A stretch of DNA of 41,055 bases from Streptomyces spongiae (GTDB lineage: Bacteria > Actinomycetota > Actinomycetes > Streptomycetales > Streptomycetaceae), in contig NZ_VJZC01000028.1 of assembly GCF_009377185.1 (NCBI RefSeq), forward strand, positions 1 to 41,055, given 5' to 3'. The notes below the pieces were generated by a model that did no database searches, was not told the origin of the DNA, and saw only the letters and a list, made by a program, of their open reading frames with translations. Positions 7,844 to 15,427 of the stretch are shown here, in pieces; the first letter of the stretch is position 1; each line of letters begins with the position of its first letter. Position numbers and translations under genes: made by a program.

Positions 7844-9073
7844 TCAGCAGAGCGCCGAGGGAGTCAGCGCCGTTGGGCCGTAGACCCAGTCCATGAAGGA
7901 GTAGTCGTAGGTGTCGCGGGCGCGCAGCACGGCGTTGCGCTGCTCCCGCTTGGTACCGGACTGGTGCCAGAGTTCGCCCCAGGAGCGTGCGGTGAGGACG
8001 ACACGGCGGCAGTGTTCGGGTCGTACGGCCTCGTAGGCGGCGAGTGCCGTCTCCCAGCCGACACCGGACCCCTGCCCGGACCGCTTCGCGCGCTGTGCGC
8101 CCACGTGCTGGGCCAGCACCCAGCCGTCCTCGACGGCCATGACGGCGCCCTGGGCCATGTACTGCAGCGGAGGGTGGGCCGCGTCGCCGAGCAGGGCGAT
8201 GCGGCCAGCGACCCACTTCATGAGCGGCTCGCGGTCGAACATCCGCCACCAGCGGTCGCGCCACATCAACGGCAGGCCCTTCTGGACCGGGCCGCACGTT
8301 CCCTCGAAGGCCCGGTCGAGTTCGTCCGGGGTGCCCCAGTCGTCCTGGCCGGCCAGGGCTTTCGGCGACCGGAACACCGCGACCTGGTTGAACATCCGGC
8401 CGCCGCGCAGCGGGTACTGGACGAAGTGACAGTGCGGTCCGACGTACAGCACGACGTCCTTCTCGTGTACGTCGTTGGCGCGCACCTGCTCGATGGGGAC
8501 CGCGCCACGGTAGGCGACGTACGCCGAGTTGACGGGTTCGTCGTCGACGAGCAGGGGCCGCGCGACGGAGTGCAGCCCGTCCGCAGCGAGGATGACCTCG
8601 GCCTCGTCGCTCCGGCCGTCGGCGAAGGTGACACGCGCGCCGCCCTCGATGTTCTCGTACGTCACACAGCGTGTGCCGGTCACCAGTTCCCCTCCTGTCC
8701 GCTCGCAGCCGCGCAGGAGGACGCCGTGCAGGTCGCTGCGGTGGATGACCAAGTACGGGAAGCCGTATCGGCGTTCCAGGTCCTTGAGGTCGACCCGGGT
8801 CAGCTCGCTCGCGTCGAGGGCGTCCTTCATGATCATGTGCTCGGGCAGCACACCGAGTCGGACGACCTCGTCGAGGAGGCCGTATTCGTGCAGGATCCGC
8901 GTGCAGTTCGGCGCGAGCTGCAGTCCTGCCCCGACCTCGCCGAACTCCGGGGCTTGCTCATAGAGGCGGACTCGCAGGCCCTGGAGGGTGAGTGCCAGCG
9001 CGGCCGAGAGACCGCCGATTCCGCCGCCGACCACCAGTACGTCGGGGCGCCGGGGGGTGTCTGTGGTGTTCAT
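7844..9073 (-). CDS. FAD-dependent aromatic monooxygenase, 3-hydroxybenzoate 6-hydroxylase-like
   Basis: 409-residue flavoprotein of the PHBH/salicylate hydroxylase class that uses NAD(P)H and O2 to hydroxylate an aromatic acid to gentisate. Visible motifs are the Rossmann GGGIGGLSAALAL near the N-terminus, the central ILAADGLHS (DG motif) and the C-terminal LLGDAAHPPLQYMAQGAVMA (FAD ribityl binding). Start at ATG 9073 is chosen because the dinucleotide fold begins 12 residues in and GGAG lies 7 nt upstream; the open frame extends further but lacks protein character. It lies 17 nt after the maleylpyruvate isomerase gene as last gene of the operon. Its place in a complete gentisate pathway makes 3-hydroxybenzoate the likeliest substrate; salicylate 5-hydroxylation is less likely for this single-component class. 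Confidence 0.9.
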   Translation of the reverse strand: MNTTDTPRRPDVLVVGGGIGGLSAALALTLQGLRVRLYEQAPEFGEVGAGLQLAPNCTRILHEYGLLDEVVRLGVLPEHMIMKDALDASELTRVDLKDLERRYGFPYLVIHRSDLHGVLLRGCERTGGELVTGTRCVTYENIEGGARVTFADGRSDEAEVILAADGLHSVARPLLVDDEPVNSAYVAYRGAVPIEQVRANDVHEKDVVLYVGPHCHFVQYPLRGGRMFNQVAVFRSPKALAGQDDWGTPDELDRAFEGTCGPVQKGLPLMWRDRWWRMFDREPLMKWVAGRIALLGDAAHPPLQYMAQGAVMAVEDGWVLAQHVGAQRAKRSGQGSGVGWETALAAYEAVRPEHCRRVVLTARSWGELWHQSGTKREQRNAVLRARDTYDYSFMDWVYGPTALTPSALC

Positions 9074-9090
9074 GTCTCGCTCCCGCAGGG

Positions 9091-9735
9091 TCACAGCCAC
9101 GGAGCCAGGGGTTCGGCCGGGGAGCCGTCGTCGGTCGTCACGCCGGTGTACGGGCGGCCCGCGAGGTAGGCGGTGATGTCGGCGTCGCTGCCCTGGACGG
9201 CGGGGACAGTTTCGCTGCCGCGCCTGCCGACGATGTCGTGGCGCAGTTCGGCGAGGAACTCCTCGGGCAGGTCGGCGAATTGGATGCCCGTGTCGAGGTC
9301 GACGGCATGCACCATGACCTCCCTGGTGCGCATCCACGGGACCTCACTCGCCGGAACGGTCCGCCCTTGGGCGGTCAGTACCTCCGCCCGCCACTGCCCC
9401 TCGGTCAGTTCGGCCATCGCGTAGGACAGCAGCTGCGCCGACTCCTCGAACCAGGCGGTGAGCCAGGCGGCGGGCAGCCCGGCGCCCGACTCGATGTCCG
9501 CCAGGCGCTGCTCCGGCGAGCTGTACATCGGGGTGGGCTCACCGGTGCGGGCCCAGTGCATGAGGTTCCTGAGGGCCCGGGCGTTGGCGGCCACATGGGC
9601 CACGATGTGCCCCCGGGTCCAGCCGGGGAGCAACGAGGGCGCGCGGTACGCCTCCTCGTCGAGGCCGGCGACGGCCTTGCCGCACAGTGCGGTGCCCTCG
9701 GCCACCCAGGCCAGCGTCGTCCGGAGGGTCCTCAT
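9091..9735 (-). CDS. Mycothiol-dependent maleylpyruvate isomerase
   Basis: 214-residue DinB-fold enzyme that isomerises maleylpyruvate to fumarylpyruvate using mycothiol, the actinobacterial thiol. The N-terminal four-helix bundle carries LPGWTRGHIVAHVAANA with H47, and MRTREVMVHAVDLD supplies E139 and H143. These three match the H52/E144/H148 metal triad I recall for the Corynebacterium glutamicum enzyme at a constant offset of five residues. A smaller C-terminal domain follows. The ATG at 9735 overlaps the stop of the hydrolase gene (TGATG), so translation is coupled. Its presence is consistent with an actinobacterial host and identifies the cluster as the isomerising branch of gentisate degradation. 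Confidence 0.92.
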   Translation of the reverse strand: MRTLRTTLAWVAEGTALCGKAVAGLDEEAYRAPSLLPGWTRGHIVAHVAANARALRNLMHWARTGEPTPMYSSPEQRLADIESGAGLPAAWLTAWFEESAQLLSYAMAELTEGQWRAEVLTAQGRTVPASEVPWMRTREVMVHAVDLDTGIQFADLPEEFLAELRHDIVGRRGSETVPAVQGSDADITAYLAGRPYTGVTTDDGSPAEPLAPWL

Positions 9736-10571
9736 CACGACCCCTCGGAGACGACGCGGTTCTCGAGGCGGCCCAGGCCCTCGATCTCGGCGACGACGGT
9801 GTCGCCCTCGCGCAGGTACACCTGGGGCTTGCGGGCGTGGCCGACGCCGCCGGGGGTGCCGGTGGCGATGATGTCGCCGGGGTTGAGCCGGATCATCGTG
9901 GAGACGTAGCGGACCAGGTGGACCGGGTCGAAGAGCAGGTCGCCGGTGTTGTCCTGCTGCATGACCTGGCCGTTGACCTCGCAGCGGATGTCGAGCGCGG
10001 GGCGCGGGCCGCCGACCTCGTCGGTGGTGACCAGGAACGGGCCGAGCGGGGTGGTGGAGTCCCAGTTCTTGCCCTGCAGCCACTCGCGGGTGCGGAACTG
10101 CCAGTCGCGGCAGGTGACATCGTTGAGGACGGTGAAGCCCGCGATGGCGGCCTCGGCCTCCGCCTCGTCGGCGCGCCGGACCTGTCGGCCGACGACCACG
10201 GCGAGTTCGGCCTCCCAGTCGAACTGCTCGGTCTCGACCGGGCGTCGCACGTCGTCGAGGGCGCCGACGAGGGTGTCCGCGAACTTGCAGAAGAGGGTGG
10301 GGAATTCGGGCAGGTCGCGGCCCATCTCCTTGATGTGGTTCTGGTAGTTCAGGCCCACGCAGACCACCTTGGTGGGGTGGGGGACGAGCGGGGCGAACGC
10401 GGCGTCCGCGCCCGCGTACCGCTCGCCGTCGGCCGATGCGGCGACTTCGAGGCCGCCGGCCGATGCCAGTACGGCACCCACGTCCGGCAGTCCGAGATCG
10501 ACGAGGGCGTCGCCGGCGACGCGCACCGCGGTGGTGGTGCCGTCGCCGAGACGGATGGTGGCGAGCTTCAC
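9735..10571 (-). CDS. Fumarylacetoacetate hydrolase-family fumarylpyruvate hydrolase
   Basis: 278-residue FAH-fold enzyme that would cleave fumarylpyruvate to fumarate and pyruvate, the last step of the gentisate route. The metal-binding core is visible as FDWEAELAVVVGR (two Glu) and GFTVLNDVTCRDWQ (Asp), with the C-terminal GDIIATGTPGGVG signature. GTG at 10571 is the start: it gives the normal KLATIRLGDG N-terminus and overlaps the dioxygenase stop by GTGA. The frame continues open upstream but only as an artefact opposite or within the dioxygenase gene. The assignment to fumarylpyruvate rather than fumarylacetoacetate rests on operon context. Confidence 0.92.
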   Translation of the reverse strand: MKLATIRLGDGTTTAVRVAGDALVDLGLPDVGAVLASAGGLEVAASADGERYAGADAAFAPLVPHPTKVVCVGLNYQNHIKEMGRDLPEFPTLFCKFADTLVGALDDVRRPVETEQFDWEAELAVVVGRQVRRADEAEAEAAIAGFTVLNDVTCRDWQFRTREWLQGKNWDSTTPLGPFLVTTDEVGGPRPALDIRCEVNGQVMQQDNTGDLLFDPVHLVRYVSTMIRLNPGDIIATGTPGGVGHARKPQVYLREGDTVVAEIEGLGRLENRVVSEGS

Positions 10572-11719
10572 GCGTTCTCCTCGATGTGGGTGCGGAACAG
10601 GTTGAGCTTGCTGAACAGGGGGGCGTCGCTGAACTGGAACAGGTCCAGCGAGCCGGACTCGGAGTCGGACGGCGAGGCCTCCGAGCGGATCGACAGGGGC
10701 TGCCAGGACGGGACGACGAAGAGGTCGCCGCGCCGGACCGGCCAGGAGAAATCGCCCACGGTCACCCGGCCCGAGCCGTCGAAGACCTGGTAGACCGATG
10801 AACCCGTCTCCCGGCGCGGGGCGGTCTCCGCGCCAGGGACGAGGCGGTGGAACTGGGCACGGATCGTCGGCAGGACGTCGCCGGCCGTGGTGGGGTTGGT
10901 GTAGCGCACCAGCGCGTGGCCGGGCCCGACGGTGCCGGGGCGGCCCTCGCGTTCCAGCTCCAGCTGGTCGGTCAGCGCGGCATCCGTGTCCGCCCAGCGG
11001 TAGCACAGCAGCGGAGTGCCCTCCTTGTGCCCCAACTGCGAGACCGGCAGCAGCCCCGGGTGTCCCCACAGCCGCTCAGAGCGGGACCGGTCGGGCGTCG
11101 CGTGCTCCTCCTCGGTCAGCTCGTCCCGGCCGAAGTCGAAGAACTGCGCCTCGATGTCGTACTGGAAGGGGATGTCCAGGCCGTCGATCCACGCCATGGG
11201 CTCACTGGCCGAGTTGTGGTGCGCGTGCCAGTTCATCCCGGGCTGCGGCAGGAAGTCGCCGCGGCGCATGGGCACCGGGTCGCCCTCCACGACGGTCCAC
11301 ACACCTTCGCCCTCGACCACGAACCGGAAGGCGTTCTGGGTGTGCCGGTGCTCGGGGGCATCCTCACCGGGCATCAGGTACTGGATGGCGGCCCACAGGG
11401 TCGGGGTCGCGTAGGGCCTGCCGCCCAGGCTCGGGTTGGCCAGGGCTATGGCCCGGCGCTCTCCGCCGCGGCCCACCGGAACGAGGTCGCCGGACCGGGC
11501 GGCCAGGTCGATCAGAGCCTTCCACTCCCACAGGTGAGGCTGCGCCTTCGACCGTGGCTGCCCGGGCATCAGGTCGCCGATCCGGGTCCACAGCGGCACC
11601 ATGAGCGCCTTCTCGAAGTCCCGGTAGAGGTCCTTGAGCCCGGCTGTGACGGGCGGCTGGTCCGGCCGGTCCTCGGCGGTGAGGTGCAGGGGGGAAACGA
11701 CGTCGTCCTCTTCGGTCAT
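10568..11719 (-). CDS. Gentisate 1,2-dioxygenase
   Basis: 383-residue bicupin Fe(II) dioxygenase that opens the gentisate ring to maleylpyruvate. The N-terminal cupin shows PEHRHTQNAFRFVVEGEG (H124, H126) and GMNWHAHHN (H165), the expected His-His-His iron site with 39 residues between the second and third His, as in characterised enzymes. A second cupin-like domain (GSSVYQVFDGSGRVTVGD) lies at the C-terminus. ATG 11719 is preceded by a GGTGGAGG run directly upstream. It is the first gene of the operon and diverges from an IclR regulator over 78 nt that contain overlapping inverted repeats. Confidence 0.95.
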   Translation of the reverse strand: MTEEDDVVSPLHLTAEDRPDQPPVTAGLKDLYRDFEKALMVPLWTRIGDLMPGQPRSKAQPHLWEWKALIDLAARSGDLVPVGRGGERRAIALANPSLGGRPYATPTLWAAIQYLMPGEDAPEHRHTQNAFRFVVEGEGVWTVVEGDPVPMRRGDFLPQPGMNWHAHHNSASEPMAWIDGLDIPFQYDIEAQFFDFGRDELTEEEHATPDRSRSERLWGHPGLLPVSQLGHKEGTPLLCYRWADTDAALTDQLELEREGRPGTVGPGHALVRYTNPTTAGDVLPTIRAQFHRLVPGAETAPRRETGSSVYQVFDGSGRVTVGDFSWPVRRGDLFVVPSWQPLSIRSEASPSDSESGSLDLFQFSDAPLFSKLNLFRTHIEENA

Positions 11720-11750
11720 GCCTCCACCGTGCTTCGCCTTCCCCTCTCTG

Positions 11751-11776
11751 GAACAGTAGATTCTGTTCAGCAGAAC
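11751..11776. promoter_or_regulatory. Overlapping inverted repeats, putative IclR operator of gentisate operon
   Basis: GAACAG (11751-11756) and CTGTTC (11763-11768) form a perfect inverted repeat with a 6-nt centre; TTCTG (11761-11765) and CAGAA (11771-11775) form a second one overlapping the first. The site lies 31 nt upstream of the dioxygenase start and 21 nt upstream of the regulator start. I infer it is bound by the divergent IclR protein. Confidence 0.65.
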
Positions 11777-11797
11777 AACCTCGGGGAGGCGGCCGCC

Positions 11798-12586
11798 GTG
11801 GCCAAGTCGATGAAGAACCCGCCTGTCTACGGGGTGACGAGCGTGGACCATGCCCTCCAACTGGCAGTGATAATGCAGGTGGAGGGACCGCTCACCGTGT
11901 CGGAGGCCGCCCGGCGGCTCGGGGTGGCCCGCTCCAGCGCTCACCGGCTGCTCTCCACACTCGTCTACCGGGACTTCGCGGTGCAGAACGACGACCGCAG
12001 CTATCGGGTCGGCCCGGTTCTGGAGATGGCGGCCAAAGCCCAGTCGAACGTCAGCGCCCTCCGGTCTGCAGCCCTCGGCCCGCTGCAGACCCTCGTCGAC
12101 ACTGTCGACGAGACCGCGAACGTCACCATCCGCACTGGCCGTACCGTCCGCTTCATCGCCTCGATCGAATGCAGGCAGGCCCTCCGCGTCGGCAACAGGG
12201 AGGGCATGGTCTTCCCCGCACACCAGGTGAGCGGCGGCCTGGTCATACTGGCCGCCCTCAGCGACGACGAGCTGACCGCGCTCTACACCCACATCCCGGC
12301 CGATACGACCGAAGACCACCCGGACCTCACGGAGCTGCGTGCCGAGCTCCGTGCCGTTCGGCGGAGCGGCGTCGCCGTCAACCTGGAGCGATCCGAGCGC
12401 GGTGTCGTCGCCATCGGGCGCGGGGTGACCGACATGAAAGGCACCACGATCGCGGCCGTGTCGGTGTCGCTGCCGAGCGTGCGGTACTCGGCAGGGAGGG
12501 TGAAGAGGCTCGTGGCGGCCCTGACCGCCGCAGCGGAGAGCGTCTCAGCCGCACTGGACGACCAGGAACGGGACTTCCGGCACTGA
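11798..12586 (+). CDS. IclR-family transcriptional regulator of gentisate operon
   Basis: 262-residue regulator. The N-terminal winged helix-turn-helix reads LTVSEAARRLGVARSSAHRLLSTL, and the C-terminal IclR effector domain includes FIASIECRQALRVGNREG and the usual SGGLVILAALSDDEL stretch. GTG 11798 is chosen because GGGGAGG lies 8 nt upstream; an ATG four codons later is the alternative. It is divergent from the gentisate operon, the common arrangement for IclR regulators of aromatic catabolism. The effector is probably a pathway aromatic acid (3-hydroxybenzoate or gentisate), which the sequence cannot settle. Whether it acts as repressor or activator is open. Confidence 0.92.
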   Translation: MAKSMKNPPVYGVTSVDHALQLAVIMQVEGPLTVSEAARRLGVARSSAHRLLSTLVYRDFAVQNDDRSYRVGPVLEMAAKAQSNVSALRSAALGPLQTLVDTVDETANVTIRTGRTVRFIASIECRQALRVGNREGMVFPAHQVSGGLVILAALSDDELTALYTHIPADTTEDHPDLTELRAELRAVRRSGVAVNLERSERGVVAIGRGVTDMKGTTIAAVSVSLPSVRYSAGRVKRLVAALTAAAESVSAALDDQERDFRH

Positions 12587-12842
12587 CCGGGCCTCCCGCC
12601 TGCGACAGCCACATGTCCTTCGCAGCACGGCGTGAAGGGCCCGAGAGCCCGAGAGCCCGAGAAGGCGTCGGGTCCGGGCTGATCGCGCCAGACACCCCTG
12701 TCAGTTCCCATCGGCGGGCCACGCCGGCTTCCGAAGCCGAGTGCGCGGTGTGTACGGCCGCGCTTTGACGTCGGGTGACATCGGCGCTGTCCATCCGGAA
12801 TGACGCCGATGACCCGTTCGGTCGGCGATGAGTTGGCTGCGA

Positions 12843-13018
12843 TCCTGCCGTCGCCCTCGGCCCGCGCCGGTCACCGACGGCGAACGGGTCGTCCAGTGTG
12901 CCGCCGTCGCTGCGGACGAAGTCACGGACGTCGGCCGGCTGGGCCGCGATCTCGCTGCCCTCGGCCCGACGAGTCGGACGGTCTCGTCGAGATCCTGCTT
13001 GGTCTTCGCGATTCCACC
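12843..13018 (-). pseudogene. Frameshifted short-chain dehydrogenase/reductase fragment
   Basis: On the reverse strand one frame encodes GIAKTKQDLDETVRLV (13018 to 12968), and a different frame continues EGSEIAAQPADVRDF (from 12962). Joined across the shift they match the alphaC helix and ADVRD strand of mycofactocin-associated SDRs, which typically read DLAETVRLVEA...ARQADVRD. Downstream, TLDDPFAVGDRR and a trailing TAG resemble a degraded GRLDIVVANAG. Neither the glycine-rich N-terminus nor the YxxxK catalytic part is present, so this is a relic. Confidence 0.5.
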
Positions 13019-13267
13019 GCACCGCACTTCCCGCTGCCGTGGGGCCCCGATCGTGCTCGGTCTGCTGGGGAAACGTTCGGTCCCGACCTCTGGCCCCAAG
13101 GCATCGAACCCAACCGGACCACGATCGCCGCCGTCATCTGACGCACGACTGCGGCGCGTGAGCCCGTGTCGGCGACGGCGGGAACAGTGGCTCAGTCCGG
13201 GACTGTCACGGGTTCGACGGTCTCGTGCCGCAGGCCGTGCTTTCCGGCGTTGCGCCTCTGCATGATC

Positions 13268-13281
13268 GGTACGGTGGTACC
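13268..13281. promoter_or_regulatory. Inverted repeat before MarR gene, possible autoregulatory site
   Basis: GGTAC and GTACC (13268-13272 and 13277-13281) flank a 4-nt centre, 31 nt upstream of the preferred MarR start. MarR proteins usually bind such short palindromes over their own promoters; here this is inference. Confidence 0.4.
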
Positions 13282-13311
13282 AGGACGAGTGGTGGAGGGG
13301 GCGGCGCAGCC

Positions 13312-13806
13312 GTGGGTGAGCAAGCGGAGATCAGGACGGCGAAGGAGGCCGCTGACCACGAGCTCATTCTGGCGTTCGGACGGCTGCAAGGGGCGGCCAA
13401 TCGGCTGGAGTACATCCTCGGCCGGGCGCTCGAGGTGGAGTGCGGTATCAGTCATCTGGTGTTCGAGGTGCTGCTGATCCTCGGCCGGGCGGGTGAGCCG
13501 GGGCTGTCGATGCGGGCCGTCGCCCAGGAGCAGGTCCTGACCACGGGTGGCGCCACCCGGCTGGTGGACCGTATGGAGGCGGCGGGTCTCGTCGAGCGTG
13601 CGGAGGATCCGGACGACCGGCGCGGGCGGCTGGTGCGCCTGACCCCGCTGGGCGAGGAGACGGCCGTACGCGCGTCGCGGGTTCACCTGGAGAACATCCA
13701 GCGTTACTTCGTGCAGCCCCTTCCGCCCGCGGACCGCGCGCGGTTCGCGGAGGATCTCCGGATCCTCAGCCACACAGCCCGGGATGTTTTGCCCAGGCTG
13801 CCCTGA
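13312..13806 (+). CDS. MarR-family transcriptional regulator
   Basis: 164-residue regulator with the MarR dimer helices and a winged helix: LSMRAVAQEQVLTTGGATRLVDRMEAAGLVERAEDPDDRRGRLV shows the recognition helix, the wing and the conserved DxRxxxV-type wing ending, given here in part only as the motif GLVERAEDPDDRRGRL. The GTG at 13312 gives a start close to the first helix and follows a GGAGGGGG run about 10 nt upstream; a GTG at 13225 in the same frame would add a low-complexity Gly/Arg leader and is less likely. It precedes three same-strand genes (DsbA-like, MBL-fold, SnoaL-like) after a 152-nt gap. The likely ligands of MarR proteins are phenolics or oxidants; none is identified. Confidence 0.9.
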   Translation: MGEQAEIRTAKEAADHELILAFGRLQGAANRLEYILGRALEVECGISHLVFEVLLILGRAGEPGLSMRAVAQEQVLTTGGATRLVDRMEAAGLVERAEDPDDRRGRLVRLTPLGEETAVRASRVHLENIQRYFVQPLPPADRARFAEDLRILSHTARDVLPRLP

Positions 13807-13884
13807 CCTGCGGTTTGGCGCCGAGGCTGATGTAGTGGCGTGAGCTACCCCTGTATGTCTCACGTCACAGGAGTCGAGGAATAT

Positions 13885-13896
13885 CTGACGAGTCAG
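13885..13896. promoter_or_regulatory. Palindrome CTGAC-GA-GTCAG upstream of DsbA-like gene
   Basis: A perfect 5-bp inverted repeat with a 2-nt centre lies 63 nt upstream of the DsbA-like start, in the 152-nt gap after the MarR gene. It could be an operator for the three-gene unit. Confidence is low because short palindromes occur by chance. Confidence 0.3.
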
Positions 13897-13958
13897 CTAC
13901 TGTTTGGTCAGGTGAATCGCTCGCGTCAGGCGGGCACCCCACTCTGCCGAGGTCTTCG

Positions 13959-14576
13959 ATGAAGCTCGTCTATGTCTTCGACGCCTACTGCGGCTGGTCG
14001 CACGGGTTCTCCGCGACCCTGCACGAAATCGTCGCCCGCCACCCCGAACTGTCGGTGGAGGTCGTCTCCGGCGGCCTGTTCACCGGATCGCGCCGGGTGC
14101 CGATCCGCCAGTTCGGCTACGTTCAGGGCGCGAACGCCAAGATCGCCGAGCTGACCGGCGCCGAGTTCGGCGAGGCGTACGAGAAGCTGATCGCCGACGG
14201 CTCGTTCGTGATGGACTCCGAGGCCGCCGCCCGTGGCGTCGCGGCCCTGCGCCAGGCCGCCCCCGACCGTGCGGCGGAGCTCGCCGCGGCCCTCCAGCAC
14301 GCCTTCTACGTCGGCGGACGCAGCCTGTCGGAGGCGGCCACGTACCGGAAGGTCGCCGAGGAGGCCGGACTCGACGCCGACGCCGTGGTCGCCGCTTTCG
14401 AAGGCCCCGAGGCGCCGCATACGGCGGCGGACGACTTCCACCGCGCGGCTGACCTGGGCGTCACCGGCTTCCCCACCCTGCTCGCCGTCGACGGAGACTC
14501 CGTCACCCCGTTGGCCCACGGCCATGCCACAGCCGACGAGATCGACCGGCGGCTCGCAGGCCTTCCCACGCCCTGA
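13959..14576 (+). CDS. DsbA-family thioredoxin-fold protein with CGWS active site
   Basis: 205-residue cytoplasmic protein (no signal peptide) of the DsbA/FrnE-like thioredoxin superfamily. The first beta strand KLVYVFDAY leads into C11-G-W-S14, where the usual second cysteine of CxxC is serine; the cis-proline loop is GVTGFPTLL (P172). A helical insertion lies between them. A CxxS site suits a monothiol, glutathione-transferase-like or isomerase-type chemistry more than disulfide exchange (inference). A GAGG lies 6 nt upstream of the ATG. The MBL-fold gene follows after 39 nt, and the SnoaL-like gene after that, so the three are probably cotranscribed under the MarR regulator. Substrate unknown. 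Confidence 0.85.
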   Translation: MKLVYVFDAYCGWSHGFSATLHEIVARHPELSVEVVSGGLFTGSRRVPIRQFGYVQGANAKIAELTGAEFGEAYEKLIADGSFVMDSEAAARGVAALRQAAPDRAAELAAALQHAFYVGGRSLSEAATYRKVAEEAGLDADAVVAAFEGPEAPHTAADDFHRAADLGVTGFPTLLAVDGDSVTPLAHGHATADEIDRRLAGLPTP

Positions 14577-14615
14577 ACCTCCCCATCCCCACCCCACTCG
14601 CACAGGAGCCCCGTA

Positions 14616-15425
14616 ATGAGCACCCTGTCCTTCAAGGTCCTCGACCTGGACTTCCCGGCCGGCAGCAAGAACAAGACCGCCGCCCTCGTCACCGGCGAGA
14701 GTGAGGCGCTGCTGGTGGACGCCGCCTTCACCCGCGCCGACGGCCACCGCCTGGCCGCCGAGATCCTCGACTCCGGCAAGACACTGACCACCGTCTTCGT
14801 CTCCCACGCCGACCCCGACTTCTACTTCGGCGCCGAGGTGCTCGCCGACGCCTTTCCCGAGGCGAAGTTCGTGGCCACCCCGCTCGTCATCGAGCACATC
14901 AAGCACTCCTACGAGGGCAAGCTCAAGGCCTGGGCCGCGCTCGGCCCGAACCTCCCCTCCCGTCTGGTCGACCTCACTCCGCTGACCGGCGACACCCTGA
15001 CCCTGGAGGGCCACCGCTTCGAGCTCAAGGGCGGCCCGGCCGGGCTGCCCGACCGCCACTACCTGTGGCAGGCCGAGAGCCGTGCCCTCCTCGGCGGCGT
15101 CCTGCTCTTCCAGCAGGAGCACGTCTGGGTCGCCGACACCCCCACCCCCGGCGACCGCGCCGCCTGGATCGACCTGCTGGACGAGATGGCCGCCCTCCAG
15201 CCCGAACTGGTCGTCCCCGGCCACCGCCTGCCCGGCACCGCGGCCGACGCGACCGCCATCTCCGCCACCCGCGAGTACCTCCTCAGCTTCGAGGAGGAGC
15301 TCGGCAAGGCAGCCGACGGCGCCGCGCTGACCGACGCCCTCGTCAAGCGCTATCCGGACAACGGCATGCTGATCGCTGCCCAGATCGGCGCGAAGGTCGC
15401 CAAGGGCGAGATGAAGTGGGGCTGA
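14616..15425 (+). CDS. MBL-fold protein with altered metal-binding motif
   Basis: 269-residue metallo-beta-lactamase-fold protein. After the N-terminal strands (ALLVDAAF, D35) comes TTVFVSHADPDFYFG. This corresponds to the normal THxHxDHxGG loop, but only H64 and D68 keep their identity; the second His is D66 and the last is Phe. Later candidate ligands are H148 (PDRHYLW) and H203 (VVPGHRLPG). A metal site of changed composition is therefore likely, or a non-hydrolytic role. This HADPD variant may be characteristic of a subfamily rather than a decay. A 40-nt spacer with AGGAG-like sequence (cacaggagcc) separates it from the DsbA-like gene. Function is unknown; context suggests processing of a reactive or thiol-linked small molecule. 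Confidence 0.87.
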   Translation: MSTLSFKVLDLDFPAGSKNKTAALVTGESEALLVDAAFTRADGHRLAAEILDSGKTLTTVFVSHADPDFYFGAEVLADAFPEAKFVATPLVIEHIKHSYEGKLKAWAALGPNLPSRLVDLTPLTGDTLTLEGHRFELKGGPAGLPDRHYLWQAESRALLGGVLLFQQEHVWVADTPTPGDRAAWIDLLDEMAALQPELVVPGHRLPGTAADATAISATREYLLSFEEELGKAADGAALTDALVKRYPDNGMLIAAQIGAKVAKGEMKWG

Positions 15426-15427
15426 CC

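Larger units (their letters stand above)
12587..13311. other. Non-coding/decayed interval (725 nt) between IclR and MarR genes
   Basis: No intact gene is visible. It contains a short GC-rich run in which an eight-base unit (cccgagag) recurs three times near 12641-12663, a frameshifted SDR relic on the reverse strand (12843-13018), and the promoter region of the MarR gene. Confidence 0.55.

Noticed and set aside
12641..12665. Short tandem run of cccgagag units as a CRISPR or regulatory repeat
   Set aside because: Only three imperfect 8-nt units without spacers; more likely a GC-rich slippage tract.
13926..15224. A 432-codon reverse frame opposite the DsbA-like and MBL genes
   Set aside because: Repetitive Gly/Val/Glu product typical of antisense frames; the sense genes have proper motifs and ribosome sites.
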